DNA of 64,000 bases from Lactobacillaceae bacterium L1_55_11 (GCA_029433155.1 JAQYTT010000001.1:372001-436000), one strand, 5' to 3'; counted from the stretch's first letter, positions 35,366 to 44,841 are shown. Notes: generated by a model from the letters alone, not told the origin. A program made the numbers and translations.

Positions 35366-38300
35366 ATGTACGCGCCCTTACAAATTTTTAGTAGTTATAG
35401 TTTGTTACAGAATCCAAATCCGGTGGCCGAAATTGTCGATGCTGCCCAAAAGCGTGGTTACCAGGCCATCAGTCTGGCTGATAACAACGTGATGTACGGC
35501 GCCATCGAACTCTATAATCAGGCCCAAAAGGCTGGCATTAAGCCGATTTTTGCCCTGACCCTCCATGTCCAGGGCTTAATTAATACGGCGACCGCCTTCC
35601 CCCTGGTTTTAACCGCGGTTTCTAACCAGGGCTATCAGAATTTACTCTGGCTGAGCTCGGCCAAGATGACCAGTCCCGACCAGGGGGTCACCATGAGCCA
35701 GCTGGCCGAGCACCTAGCTGGTCTGGTTTTAACTTTCCCAATTAACAGCGAGCTGAGCCAGTTAATCTTATCACAAAGTTCTGATGCCCAGGTCTACCTG
35801 AGTCGGCTTAGGGAGCTAGTGGGGGAGAACCCGGTTTATCTGGGCATTAACCCCCAACTGGCCGGTCAAAGTCAGCAGCAGTTAGCTAACTTTAGTCAGC
35901 AAAATAACCTGCCGCTAATCGCCTGGGATCGAGTCGACTACCTTAACCCAGATGATGCCTTCACCACCAATGTCTTGCGGTCGATTGACGCCGGTACCAA
36001 GCTAGAAGATGTTACTTTCCTAGCCCAGCAAAAGGGAGAAAATGTCCTAAAGCCCCTGGCAGAAGCAGCTAACAGTTACCAGGCCAACGCTAATTTGCAG
36101 GCCGCCTGGCAGCATAACGAGACTGTCATCAACGAGGCTCAGGTGAACTTGGATTTTACCACCACGGCCCTGCCAGAGTTTACCACCCCGGCTGGCCAAA
36201 GCAGTGACCAGTACCTGACCCAACTAGCCGAGGCCGGTTTAAAGGCCCGCTTTGCTGGTCAAAATATCAGCCCGGCCTACCAAAATCGGCTCCACCACGA
36301 GCTGGGCATCATTGCCGAGCTGGGCTTTAGTGACTACTTCCTGATTGTCTGGGACATTTTAAATTATGCCCACACCCACGACATTCTAACCGGGGCCGGC
36401 CGGGGATCAGCGGTTGGTTCCCTGGTAGCCTACGCCTTACACATTACCGATGTGGATCCGCTTGAATTTGGGTTGCTCTTTGAGCGTTTCCTAAATCCAT
36501 CGCGGGCCCAAATGCCCGATATTGATATCGATCTGCCTGATGACCGCCGTGACGAGGTTTTGGACTACCTGCATGACAAGTACGGCCAGCGTAACTTTGC
36601 CCAAATCATTACCTTTGGGACCCTGGCTACCAAACAGGCCTTGCGGGATACGGCCCGGGTTTTCAACCTGAGCACGGCCACGATGAGCCGGCTTAGTGCC
36701 AGTATTCCACCGGCTAAAAACGGGCGAACGCCCAGCTTGACCCAGTCTTACGAAGCCAGTCCGGCCTTACGACAGGCCGTCGCGGAGCTTGACCACGGTC
36801 AGTTACTCTTTAAAACCGCCCAGCAACTTGAAGGGCTGCCCCGTAACTTTGGGACCCATGCCGCTGGCGTCGTGCTTAGTGCCCAACCCCTGGTTGAAAA
36901 AATTCCAGTACAGCTAGGTAGCGGGGGCAAGCTCCTAACCCAGTTTGAAAAGGGACCGGTTGAAGAACTGGGGCTGCTAAAAATCGATCTTTTGGCCCTG
37001 ACTAACCTGAAAATTTTAGACCAGGCCCTGCATTACGCGAAGGCTGATTTACCAGATAATTTTGACATTAACCAAATCCCCCTAAACGACCCGGAAACCC
37101 TGGCCCTCTTTGCTCGCGGGGACACCAACGGGGTCTTCCAGTTTGAATCAAACGGGATTCAAAACGTCCTCAGGCGTTTGAAACCGGAATCCTTTGAACA
37201 CGTGGTTGCCGTTAACGCCTTATACCGGCCTGGTCCCAGTAACAATATTAAGGACTTTGTCAGCCGCCGTCTTGGTCAGGAACCAGTCCCAGATTTGGAT
37301 CCTTCCTTAAAGGATATCTTGGCACCGACCTATGGCATTATGGTTTACCAGGAGCAGGTCATGTTGGTCGCCGAAGCCTATGCCGGTTTTTCCCTGGCAG
37401 AAGCCGATGATTTCCGCCGAGCAATCTCTAAAAAAGATTTAGATAAGATGGCTAAGATTGCCGACCGTTTTGTGGCTGGTGCAGTGGGGAAGGGGCACCA
37501 ACGCCAGCAGGCTCAAAAGCTCTTTACTTACATGCAGCGCTTCGCCGACTACGGCTTTAACCGCTCCCACGCGGTGGCTTATAGCAAGCTGGCCTTCCAG
37601 TTAGCCTACTTGAAGGCTCATTATCCCCGGGCCTTCTTCACCGCCCTGCTGAATGCTAACCTGGGCAACCAGGATAAGGTTCGGCAGTACGTTTCCGAGG
37701 CCCGTCGGGCTGGCATCCAGGTCAAGGGCCCGGATGTGAATACTTCCGGTCGCTTCTGGCAGCAGCACGGGGGCCAGCTGCAGATGGGCCTGCATAACAT
37801 CCGCGGTCTCCGGACTGATCTGGTTTCAGCCTTGTTAGCTGAGCGTAAGGCCGGTGGCCGTTTCCAAGACGTCCAGTCCCTGATTCGACGCCTACCCGAG
37901 AAAATGCGCAAGCTAGAGCCCTTGCAGCAGCTGGTCTATGCCGGGGCCTTAGATCACTTTGGTTATAGTCGGGGAGACCTCCTGGCCAACTTACCCGATT
38001 TAATTGAGGCCGCAGGTTTCGGCGAACTCATCTTGCAAGAAACCAAGATGAAAACCGTACCAGACCTGCCCCAGGCTGAGAAACTAGCCCGGGAGAAGGC
38101 CGCCATCGGTCTCAATCTATCTGGCCACCCTCTGGACCAGTACCAGGACCTACGCCAGCAGGAACACTTCCAAGAAATTACCGACATTCACGGTGACCAG
38201 CAGCCGGTAAAAATCCTGGCCTTAGTCGATAAAATCAAGGTAATTCGAACCAAGAAGGGTGACGAAATGGCCTTTTTGACTGTTTCCGATCAGTCCGGCC

Positions 38301-38689
38301 AAATTAGTGCCACGCTTTTTCCTAAGCTCTACCAGCGTTTAGCTCCTGAGCTAAAGGCTGGCCAGGTCTTAGAAATTCAGGGTAAGAGCGAAACCCGGCG
38401 GGAATTGGCCGTGGTTGCCAACCGGGTCAGTCTGCCTAGCAAACCGGCCCAGAAGGGAACCTGGTTCTTGCAGTTCACGCCACAACACGCTGGTTCCCAG
38501 GTCCAGCAAGCAGTTTGGCACTGGCTCAGTCAGCAGTCCGGTTCCAATCCGGTTGTGACGTATTGGGCAGCCACTGGCGAGAAAAAAACTTTAAACCAAA
38601 AATACTGGCTAGGGGACCAAAACGTTGATACGACTGAGCTAGAGCGTATATTAGGTGCTGGGAATGTGGTTTTTAAAAAAAGCCAGTAA
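35366..38689 (+). CDS. dnaE: DNA polymerase III alpha subunit DnaE
   Basis: Replicative or lagging-strand polymerase, 1107 residues. The catalytic palm shows GAGRGSAVGSLVAY and PDIDIDLPDDRRDEVLDY with the metal-binding Asp residues, followed by FGTLATKQALRDTAR and FNRSHAVAYSKLAFQ. An OB domain lies near 960-1040. The N-terminal PHP domain begins MYAPLQIFSSYSLLQ, so the His ligands of the usual HLHxHS are gone. AGGAG selects ATG 35366 over GTG 35360. TATAAT at 35328-35333 may be its -10 element. pyk follows with no pfkA. Confidence 0.95.
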   Translation: MYAPLQIFSSYSLLQNPNPVAEIVDAAQKRGYQAISLADNNVMYGAIELYNQAQKAGIKPIFALTLHVQGLINTATAFPLVLTAVSNQGYQNLLWLSSAKMTSPDQGVTMSQLAEHLAGLVLTFPINSELSQLILSQSSDAQVYLSRLRELVGENPVYLGINPQLAGQSQQQLANFSQQNNLPLIAWDRVDYLNPDDAFTTNVLRSIDAGTKLEDVTFLAQQKGENVLKPLAEAANSYQANANLQAAWQHNETVINEAQVNLDFTTTALPEFTTPAGQSSDQYLTQLAEAGLKARFAGQNISPAYQNRLHHELGIIAELGFSDYFLIVWDILNYAHTHDILTGAGRGSAVGSLVAYALHITDVDPLEFGLLFERFLNPSRAQMPDIDIDLPDDRRDEVLDYLHDKYGQRNFAQIITFGTLATKQALRDTARVFNLSTATMSRLSASIPPAKNGRTPSLTQSYEASPALRQAVAELDHGQLLFKTAQQLEGLPRNFGTHAAGVVLSAQPLVEKIPVQLGSGGKLLTQFEKGPVEELGLLKIDLLALTNLKILDQALHYAKADLPDNFDINQIPLNDPETLALFARGDTNGVFQFESNGIQNVLRRLKPESFEHVVAVNALYRPGPSNNIKDFVSRRLGQEPVPDLDPSLKDILAPTYGIMVYQEQVMLVAEAYAGFSLAEADDFRRAISKKDLDKMAKIADRFVAGAVGKGHQRQQAQKLFTYMQRFADYGFNRSHAVAYSKLAFQLAYLKAHYPRAFFTALLNANLGNQDKVRQYVSEARRAGIQVKGPDVNTSGRFWQQHGGQLQMGLHNIRGLRTDLVSALLAERKAGGRFQDVQSLIRRLPEKMRKLEPLQQLVYAGALDHFGYSRGDLLANLPDLIEAAGFGELILQETKMKTVPDLPQAEKLAREKAAIGLNLSGHPLDQYQDLRQQEHFQEITDIHGDQQPVKILALVDKIKVIRTKKGDEMAFLTVSDQSGQISATLFPKLYQRLAPELKAGQVLEIQGKSETRRELAVVANRVSLPSKPAQKGTWFLQFTPQHAGSQVQQAVWHWLSQQSGSNPVVTYWAATGEKKTLNQKYWLGDQNVDTTELERILGAGNVVFKKSQ

Positions 38690-38697
38690 ATTCCACC

Positions 38698-38726
38698 TTG
38701 TGAATTGTTTGTGAACTGGTTAGAAT
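38698..38726 (+). promoter_or_regulatory. Probable pyk promoter
   Basis: TTGTGA (38698-38703) and TAGAAT (38721-38726) are separated by exactly 17 bases. TTGTGAA is repeated directly about ten bases later, which could be a regulator half-site pair; Rex sites use TTGTGA but as an inverted repeat. Confidence 0.55.
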
Positions 38727-38784
38727 AGATTAAGGAAGAGGTTGCAAGAGCAACTAACCAAGATATTAAAGGAGTTATTCAACC

Positions 38785-40206
38785 ATGAAAAAGACGAAGA
38801 TCGTCTCAACCTTGGGTCCCTCATCATCTGATGTGGATACCATCGTAAAGTTAATTGAAGCCGGTGCAAATGTTTTCCGTTTCAATTTCTCACACGGTGA
38901 TCATGAAGAGCACTTGGGTCGTATGAAGAATGTGACCGAAGCTGAAAAGATCACTGGTAAGACGGTTGGTCGTATGCTGGATACGAAGGGTGCTGAAATC
39001 CGGACTACCAAGCAAGCCGACGGTAAGATTCAGTTCCACACTGGTGACATTGTTCGTATCTCAATGGATCCTAACTTGGAAGGAACCAAGGAAAAGATTG
39101 CTGTTACTTACCCTGGACTCTTTGATGATGTTAAGGTAGGCGGCCAGGTTCTGTTCGATGATGGTTTGCTAGCTACTACGGTCCAAGAAAAGGATGAAGC
39201 CAACCACGAACTTGTGGTTAAGGTGGAAAACAATGGTTTGTTGGGTTCACGTAAGGGTGTTAACGCCCCAGGTGTTTCAATCAACCTGCCAGGTATCACT
39301 GAAAAGGATGCCGATGATATCCGCTTTGGTTTGGACCACAACATTAACTACATCGCTGCTTCCTTTGTCCGGAAGCCAGAAGATGTCTTGGACATCCGTG
39401 CGCTTTTGAAGGAAAAGGACATGGAACATGTTCAGATTATTCCTAAGATTGAGTCTCAGGAAGGAATCGACAACTTGGATGCTGTCTTGGACGTATCTGA
39501 CGGTTTGATGGTTCCTCGTGGTGACATGGGTGTTGAAATTCCTGCCCAGAATGTGCCTTTGATTCAAAAGGACATGATCCGCAACATGAACAAGCGTGGT
39601 TTGCCAGTTATCACGGCGACCCAGATGCTTGACTCAATGGAAGAGAACCCACGGCCAACCCGTGCCGAAGTTTCCGATGTTGCCAACGCTGTCTTTGACG
39701 GTACTGATGCAACCATGCTTTCTGGTGAGTCAGCTAACGGTGACTACCCAGTTGAAGCCGTTGCTACTATGGCTGCCATTGACACCAAGGCTGAGTCAGC
39801 TTTGAACGTTGATGGTCGCCATCAAGAAGTTACCCCTAGCGAAGACAACCAAGCTGAAGCCGTTGCGGCTGCAGCTGCTCGTTTGGCTGACAATATCGAT
39901 GCCAAGGCAGTGGTTGTTTCAACTAAGTCAGGTTACACGGCCCGCATGGTTTCAAAGCACCGTCCAATCGCTAACATCGTTGCAATGACCTACAACGAGC
40001 GCGTACAGAAGGGTCTGACTTTGAACTACGGTGTTGCCCCTGTCTTGGAAGATGCCTTCCCTAAGACTGTTGACGAATTGGTTGACAATGCCAAGGCTGC
40101 TGCTAAGGCCCTTGGTTTGGCAAACACTGGCGACAAGATTGTGGTTGTTACTGGTGCACCAATGAACGCCCAGACGACTAACATGGCTTCTGTCGAAACC
40201 ATTTAA
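38785..40206 (+). CDS. pyk: Pyruvate kinase
   Basis: Makes ATP and pyruvate from PEP. The 473-residue protein begins KKTKIVSTLGPSS and has RFNFSHGDHEEH, DTKGAEIRT, the active-site IPKIESQEGIDN, GDMGVEIP and TATQMLDSM. It lacks the PEP-utiliser-like C-terminal extension of about 110 residues found in B. subtilis and many lactobacilli. Codon use is strongly biased, as in highly expressed genes. AAGGAG precedes the ATG, with a strong promoter upstream. Usually pfkA lies between dnaE and pyk; here it is absent. Confidence 0.97.
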   Translation: MKKTKIVSTLGPSSSDVDTIVKLIEAGANVFRFNFSHGDHEEHLGRMKNVTEAEKITGKTVGRMLDTKGAEIRTTKQADGKIQFHTGDIVRISMDPNLEGTKEKIAVTYPGLFDDVKVGGQVLFDDGLLATTVQEKDEANHELVVKVENNGLLGSRKGVNAPGVSINLPGITEKDADDIRFGLDHNINYIAASFVRKPEDVLDIRALLKEKDMEHVQIIPKIESQEGIDNLDAVLDVSDGLMVPRGDMGVEIPAQNVPLIQKDMIRNMNKRGLPVITATQMLDSMEENPRPTRAEVSDVANAVFDGTDATMLSGESANGDYPVEAVATMAAIDTKAESALNVDGRHQEVTPSEDNQAEAVAAAAARLADNIDAKAVVVSTKSGYTARMVSKHRPIANIVAMTYNERVQKGLTLNYGVAPVLEDAFPKTVDELVDNAKAAAKALGLANTGDKIVVVTGAPMNAQTTNMASVETI

Positions 40207-40221
40207 TGAACATTAAACTTT

Positions 40222-40247
40222 AAAAGTCCAGCTTAGCTGGGCTTTTT
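40222..40247 (+). terminator. Terminator after pyk
   Basis: AAAAGTCCAGC and GCTGGGCTTTT pair around TTA with a T run. Confidence 0.88.
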
Positions 40248-40272
40248 TGTTGTCTTAATTAGGGCGGGGTGC

Positions 40273-40301
40273 TTGACAGGGTTCCTGACATTTGCTTTAA
40301 T
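40273..40301 (+). promoter_or_regulatory. Promoter of the brnQ leader
   Basis: TTGACA (40273-40278), a 17-base spacer and TTTAAT (40296-40301). Transcription would begin near 40308, just ahead of the leader peptide. Confidence 0.65.
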
Positions 40302-40325
40302 TGATTTATAGATAAAGGAATCAGT

Positions 40326-40391
40326 ATGACTCAGAATCAGATTAACAATCAATCAGCAAACGTCGTGGTCATCGTCCCAACCCTTCGGTAG
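40326..40391 (+). CDS. Val/Ile-rich leader peptide upstream of brnQ
   Basis: A 21-codon ORF: ATG at 40326, stop TAG at 40389-40391. AAAGGA (40314-40319) sits six bases before the ATG. The peptide begins MTQNQINNQSAN and continues VVVIVPTLR, so four Val codons and one Ile codon fall consecutively (40362-40376). It lies behind a good promoter and is followed by hairpins and a rho-independent terminator before brnQ, a branched-chain amino acid carrier. This is the layout of a ribosome-mediated attenuation leader sensing charged tRNA-Val and tRNA-Ile. The peptide itself probably has no other function. Too short for ordinary gene finding; there is no homology evidence. Confidence 0.72.
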   Translation: MTQNQINNQSANVVVIVPTLR

Positions 40392-40483
40392 GCGGTGATT
40401 GTTTGTGGTGCCTACTGCGTTAAGTTAGTAGGCAGCCCCTGATTGTTGAAAAGGTCAGCTGCTATAAGCAGCTGACCTTTTTT
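40387..40483 (+). promoter_or_regulatory. Attenuator region of brnQ: alternative hairpins and terminator
   Basis: Three segments can pair in two ways: GTAGGC (40388-40393) with GCCTAC (about 40411-40416), or TGCCTACT (40410-40417) with AGTAGGCA (about 40427-40434). The first segment overlaps the leader stop codon, so ribosome position could choose between them. Downstream, AAAAGGTCAGCTGC and GCAGCTGACCTTTT form a strong terminator with a T run ending near 40483. TGATTGTT occurs twice (near 40397 and 40441) and is complementary to AACAATCA in the leader reading frame. How the upper hairpins open the terminator is not clear from reading. Confidence 0.65.
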
Positions 40484-40542
40484 GTTTGGTTTGAGGAAGT
40501 TGACCTTTATTTAAAAATCAACTCATGAGGAGTAAGTAGAAT

Positions 40543-41901
40543 ATGAAAGAGCAGAAGTTAACCTTCAAACAGTTAGTCCTGTTGGCCTCGTTAATTTTTG
40601 GCATGTTTTTTGGGGCTGGGAACCTGATTTTCCCGGTCCAGTTGGGCCAGCTAGCCGGACACAACTGGCTGCCAGCAGCCTTGGGATTTCTGTTAACCGG
40701 TGCCCTAGTGCCGTTTTTAGCCATGCTAGCCATCAGTATTACTGGCAGTAAGAGTGTCTATGACTTGGCCGCCCCAGTCGGCCCCTGGTTTGCTGTAGTC
40801 ATCTTAATTGGAATTCACCTAAGTTTGGGGCCACTGGTGGCCACACCGCGAACGGCCGCAACGGCCTTTGCCATGGGTATTAGCCCCTTAGTTAAGCCCG
40901 AATACCAGCAGATTGCCATGCTGATCTTCTCCGCAATTTTCTTTGGATTGGTCTATCTTTTATCTGTTCGTCAGGCCGGTTTAACCAAGTGGATCGGTAA
41001 ATACCTGAATCCCTTGTTCTTAATCTTTTTAGGTATCTTGTTCTTAGCAGCCATCTTCCTACCAATGGGTAGCCTCAGTCAAGCAGTCGGGAGTGCTTAT
41101 CAGCACCATGCGGCCTTTCAGGGGGTCTTAGATGGTTATAACACCATGGACGGGTTGGCTCTGCTTGGTTTTGCGGTTTCATCAGTTTATGCTGCCCAGG
41201 GCATGGGCTTTACTGGCAAGGCGGTACCCAAAGTCTTGGCCCGGGCTGGTCTGTTAAGTATCGCCTTTGAGGCCCTGGTTTACCTAGCCTTGGTTCTGCT
41301 GGGTGTTTCTAGCTTAGGTCTCTTTAAGCCAGCTGAAAATGGCGGGGTGGCCTTTGGTCAAATTGTTAGTCACTATGCCGGTAACTTCGGCGTACTGTTG
41401 ACCGGCGTGATTGTTACCCTGGCGGTCTTTACCACAGCCATGGGTCTGTCGGCTTCTTTTGCCCAGGACATGCACCGTGTCTTTCCAAAGATTAGTTATA
41501 CTTGGTGGCTACGCGTAGTGACCATCGGCGCCTTTGTGGTCGCTAATGCCGGCTTGACCAATATTGTTAAGTGGGCGGTACCCGTGTTGATGCTGCTCTA
41601 CCCATACGCCCTGTCCCTGATTACTCTGGCGGTTCTAAACCGCTGGGTAAAGCAGTCACCGGTCATTTACCGGGCAACGATGCTCTTGGTAACGGTACCG
41701 GCGATTTTGGATGCCTTGTCCAGTTCCGCGCTGGCACAAACCAGTTGGGTGCAGGCCTGGCACCAAAATTACGTCCAGGTTGTGCCCTTGGCCGCTGAAG
41801 GCTTTGGCTGGTTGGTACCGGCCTTAATTGGGGCCGCTATTGGTACCCTGATTCACTGGTACCAGCACCGGTCGAATGCGAGCCAAAATATGGGTAATTA
41901 A
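40543..41901 (+). CDS. brnQ: Branched-chain amino acid:cation symporter BrnQ
   Basis: Imports Leu, Ile and Val with Na+ or H+. The 452-residue protein has about twelve hydrophobic helices. Family features at the start are FGMFFGAGNLIFPVQLGQ, then GPLVATPRTAATAFAMG and, later, AVFTTAMGLSASFAQD. The ATG lies ten bases after AGGAG. The preceding 250 bases form a leader with a Val/Ile peptide and terminator, so expression probably rises when branched-chain aminoacyl-tRNA falls. It is a single-gene unit closed by its own terminator. Confidence 0.94.
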   Translation: MKEQKLTFKQLVLLASLIFGMFFGAGNLIFPVQLGQLAGHNWLPAALGFLLTGALVPFLAMLAISITGSKSVYDLAAPVGPWFAVVILIGIHLSLGPLVATPRTAATAFAMGISPLVKPEYQQIAMLIFSAIFFGLVYLLSVRQAGLTKWIGKYLNPLFLIFLGILFLAAIFLPMGSLSQAVGSAYQHHAAFQGVLDGYNTMDGLALLGFAVSSVYAAQGMGFTGKAVPKVLARAGLLSIAFEALVYLALVLLGVSSLGLFKPAENGGVAFGQIVSHYAGNFGVLLTGVIVTLAVFTTAMGLSASFAQDMHRVFPKISYTWWLRVVTIGAFVVANAGLTNIVKWAVPVLMLLYPYALSLITLAVLNRWVKQSPVIYRATMLLVTVPAILDALSSSALAQTSWVQAWHQNYVQVVPLAAEGFGWLVPALIGAAIGTLIHWYQHRSNASQNMGN

Positions 41902-41917
41902 TCCGGTTAAGTGTAGG

Positions 41918-41944
41918 AAAGTCCGACTTGGTCGGGCTTTTTTT
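41918..41944 (+). terminator. Terminator after brnQ
   Basis: AAAGTCCGAC and GTCGGGCTTT pair around TTG with a seven-T run. Confidence 0.88.
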
Positions 41945-41986
41945 ATGTTAAAATTGGGTAACAAAACAAATAAAAGGAACTGGCTT

Positions 41987-42979
41987 TTGACAGATCAAGT
42001 ACAAAAAACTTTTACTTTTGACAACCTTGAACAACAGACAAAACTAACCGGGATCAACGATGAGTTGCTCCATTTAATCGAAGAGGGGCTGGAGGTCCAG
42101 CTGTTGACCCGGGGTAACCAGGTCAGCATTAGCGGTAATGAAGATGCCGCCCACCTAGCCTACCAGGTCCTTAACCAATTAACTACCTTAATCCGGCGCC
42201 AAATTACGGTCGCCGCTGCCGATGTCGTCAGTGCGACGACCATGGCCAAGCGGGGGACGCTGGAATACTTCACCGACCTATATGATGAAACCCTAATCCG
42301 GGATAACAAGGGGCGCCAGGTCCGAGTGAAAAACTTCGGCCAGCGCCAGTACGTTCAAGCCATCCGCAAAAGCGACGTTACCTTTGGGATTGGCCCAGCC
42401 GGAACCGGAAAAACTTTCCTGGCGGTGGTGATGGCGATTGCCGCCCTAAAACACGGTGATGTTGAGCGGATTATTATTACCCGACCAGCTGTGGAAGCCG
42501 GTGAGTCTCTGGGATTTTTGCCCGGTGACTTAAAGGAAAAGGTTGATCCCTACATGCGACCAATCTACGATGCCATGAATACCCTCGTTGGTAGCGAACA
42601 CACCCAGCGCCTGATGGAGCGGGGCGTGATTGAAATTGCACCCCTGGCTTACATGCGTGGTCGAACCTTAGACGATGCCTTTATCATCTTAGATGAGGCC
42701 CAGAACACGACTAACCAGCAGATGAAGATGTTTTTGACGCGGTTAGGCTTTGGCTCCAAGATGGTAGTCAATGGGGATATTTCCCAGATTGACCTACCCC
42801 GGGGGGCCAAGTCAGGTCTGATTGCCGCCCAGCGGATTTTGAAAAACGTGGACCACATCGACTTTATTAACTTCAACAGCGGCGACGTTGTCCGTCACCC
42901 AGTTGTGGGACAAATCGTCAACGCTTATGAGCAGGCGGATGCCCGCTTGAATGCGCTCAAAGAGGAGCAAAAGAAGTAA
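41987..42979 (+). CDS. phoH: PhoH-like ATPase
   Basis: Cytoplasmic P-loop ATPase of the PhoH family, probably an RNA helicase linked to YbeY function. The 330-residue protein has an N-terminal KH-like region, Walker A FGIGPAGTGKT (134-143) and Walker B FIILDEAQNTT, then VVNGDISQIDLP. Start: TTG 41987 gives MTDQVQ..., like B. subtilis PhoH, with AAAGGA nine bases before; the ATG at 41945 lies in the T run of the brnQ terminator and is rejected. Its stop overlaps the ybeY ATG by one base. Confidence 0.92.
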   Translation: MTDQVQKTFTFDNLEQQTKLTGINDELLHLIEEGLEVQLLTRGNQVSISGNEDAAHLAYQVLNQLTTLIRRQITVAAADVVSATTMAKRGTLEYFTDLYDETLIRDNKGRQVRVKNFGQRQYVQAIRKSDVTFGIGPAGTGKTFLAVVMAIAALKHGDVERIIITRPAVEAGESLGFLPGDLKEKVDPYMRPIYDAMNTLVGSEHTQRLMERGVIEIAPLAYMRGRTLDDAFIILDEAQNTTNQQMKMFLTRLGFGSKMVVNGDISQIDLPRGAKSGLIAAQRILKNVDHIDFINFNSGDVVRHPVVGQIVNAYEQADARLNALKEEQKK

Positions 42980-43461
42980 TGGATTTAACCTTAATTGACC
43001 ACACTGAAGATGGGGTCAGTCCCTACCACCAGGACTTGGTAACCAGTGTTTTGGACTATGCTGGTCGTTATTTAGAACTGCCGGACAACACCGAGATGTC
43101 GGTGACATTCATGAACAATGACGAGATTCACCGCTACAACCGGGAATACCGTAACATTGATAAGCCGACGGATGTGATTAGCTTTGCCATTGAAGATGAC
43201 AGTGATGATCTGCCTATTTTGCCCGATGAGGAAATGGACGAGGAAATTGCTAAAAACATCGGTGATATCCTAGTCTCAGTTGATATTATTGCCAGTCAGG
43301 CCGAATATCTAGGCCACAGTTATGAACGAGAATTGGGCTTTTTGGTGGTCCATGGCTTCTTGCATTTAAACGGCTATGACCACATGTTGGGACCAGCCGA
43401 AGAAAAGGAAATGTTTGACCTGCAGCGAAGGATTTTAGATGACTATGGACTCAAAAGATAA
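42979..43461 (+). CDS. ybeY: Endoribonuclease YbeY
   Basis: Zinc-dependent endoribonuclease used in rRNA maturation and ribosome quality control. The 160-residue protein carries the H3 zinc motif HGFLHLNGYDH and the upstream RNIDKPTDVISFA segment typical of the family. TAATG overlap with phoH indicates coupled translation. The order phoH-ybeY-dgkA-era-recO is conserved in Firmicutes. Confidence 0.96.
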   Translation: MDLTLIDHTEDGVSPYHQDLVTSVLDYAGRYLELPDNTEMSVTFMNNDEIHRYNREYRNIDKPTDVISFAIEDDSDDLPILPDEEMDEEIAKNIGDILVSVDIIASQAEYLGHSYERELGFLVVHGFLHLNGYDHMLGPAEEKEMFDLQRRILDDYGLKR

Positions 43462-43912
43462 GGACCAGGGCCAAACAGAAACGCATCAAGTCACGCGTAA
43501 CCGAACTTTTTGGCGGGCTAGTTACAATGCCTTACATGGGGTCTGGTCGGTCCTAGTCCGCGAGCGCAACATGCGCATCCACATCGTGATTGCCTTTGTA
43601 GTCTTGCTGGCTGGCCTGCACTTTGGCCTCAATCGGGCCGACTGGCTCTGGGTAACCATTGGGGTTTTCTTGGCCATCTACAGCGAGTTTTTAAATACCA
43701 TCATCGAATCGGTGGTGGATTTAATTGTCGGTGACCGTTACGAGCCCTTGGCCGGTCTGGCCAAGGATGTTGCGGCTGGCCTGGTATTGGTGGCGGTCGG
43801 CTTTGAGCTGATTATCCTGCTGATTATTTTCCAACCCTATATTTGGCGGGAACTGGGGATTGTGACCCATTTCTCCGAATACTTTCATCATTTTAGAGGA
43901 CTAATCTTATGA
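43439..43912 (+). CDS. dgkA: Undecaprenol/diacylglycerol kinase
   Basis: Small integral membrane kinase. The 157-residue protein has a cytoplasmic N-terminal tail, [10 protein letters not shown] entering the first helix, three hydrophobic segments (about 48-65, 70-88, 115-135) and the catalytic [20 protein letters not shown] motif. Gram-positive members mainly phosphorylate undecaprenol. GAAGGA lies before ATG 43439, inside the end of ybeY. Its stop overlaps the era start. Confidence 0.93.
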   Translation: MTMDSKDKDQGQTETHQVTRNRTFWRASYNALHGVWSVLVRERNMRIHIVIAFVVLLAGLHFGLNRADWLWVTIGVFLAIYSEFLNTIIESVVDLIVGDRYEPLAGLAKDVAAGLVLVAVGFELIILLIIFQPYIWRELGIVTHFSEYFHHFRGLIL

Positions 43913-44817
43913 CCACGGAATTCAAATCAGGCTTCGTTGCCATTATTGGCCGGCCCAACGTGGGTAAGTCGACCCTGCTAAATCGGATTGTTGGTGAAAA
44001 AATTGCCATCATGTCCGACAAGGCCCAGACCACCCGGAATAAAATTCAGGGAATTTACACCACCAAAGAGGCCCAGGTGGTCTTTATTGACACGCCCGGG
44101 GTTCACAAACCTAAGAACTCCCTGGGTGATTTTATGGTTAAATCGGCCTTTTCAGCCCTGCGTGAGGCTGATGCCGTTTGGTTTGTGGTCGATGCCAGCA
44201 AGCCACGTGGTGCCGGTGATAACTTTATTATCCAGCGCCTCAAAGAAATTCAAGACACGCCGATTTACCTGATCATCAACAAGGTTGATTTGATTGATAA
44301 GGACCAGCTCTTTGAAGTGATTAATTCTTATCAGACCGATGCCCCAGACTGGGCAGAGGTTTTCCCAATTTCAGCGACTGAAGGCGACAATGTGCCTGAG
44401 CTGTTGGAGAACGTGGTCAGCCACTTAAAGCCTGGTCCGCAGTACTTTGATGCTGACCAGCTAACTGACCACCCGGAACGCTTTGTCATTGGCGAACTTA
44501 TTCGGGAAAAGGTTCTACAGTTAACGCAACAGGAAGTGCCACATTCGGTGGCCGTGGTAATTGATAATATCGAACGGGGTGATGATGACCGCCTGCTGAT
44601 TCAGGCCTCCATTATCGTTGAGCGCCCAACTCAGAAAAACATTATCATCGGTAAACAGGGTCGGATGATCAAACAAATTGGCACCCGGGCCCGCAAGGAC
44701 ATTGAACACTTGCTAGGTAGCCCGGTTTATCTGGAAACCTGGGTGAAGGTTGAGCCAAACTGGCGTGACCGGCCCCAAGCCTTGCAGAGTCTGGGTTACC
44801 GACCTGAAGATTACTAA
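43909..44817 (+). CDS. era: GTPase Era
   Basis: Essential GTPase for 30S subunit assembly, 302 residues. G1 [13 protein letters not shown]2 region [10 protein letters not shown]3 DTPGVHKP and G4 NKVD are present. The C-terminal KH domain shows [22 protein letters not shown], which binds the 3' end of 16S rRNA. The ATG overlaps the dgkA stop (ATGA). Confidence 0.97.
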   Translation: MTTEFKSGFVAIIGRPNVGKSTLLNRIVGEKIAIMSDKAQTTRNKIQGIYTTKEAQVVFIDTPGVHKPKNSLGDFMVKSAFSALREADAVWFVVDASKPRGAGDNFIIQRLKEIQDTPIYLIINKVDLIDKDQLFEVINSYQTDAPDWAEVFPISATEGDNVPELLENVVSHLKPGPQYFDADQLTDHPERFVIGELIREKVLQLTQQEVPHSVAVVIDNIERGDDDRLLIQASIIVERPTQKNIIIGKQGRMIKQIGTRARKDIEHLLGSPVYLETWVKVEPNWRDRPQALQSLGYRPEDY

Positions 44818-44841
44818 GCAAAGTGCCAGCGGGGAGGGGAC

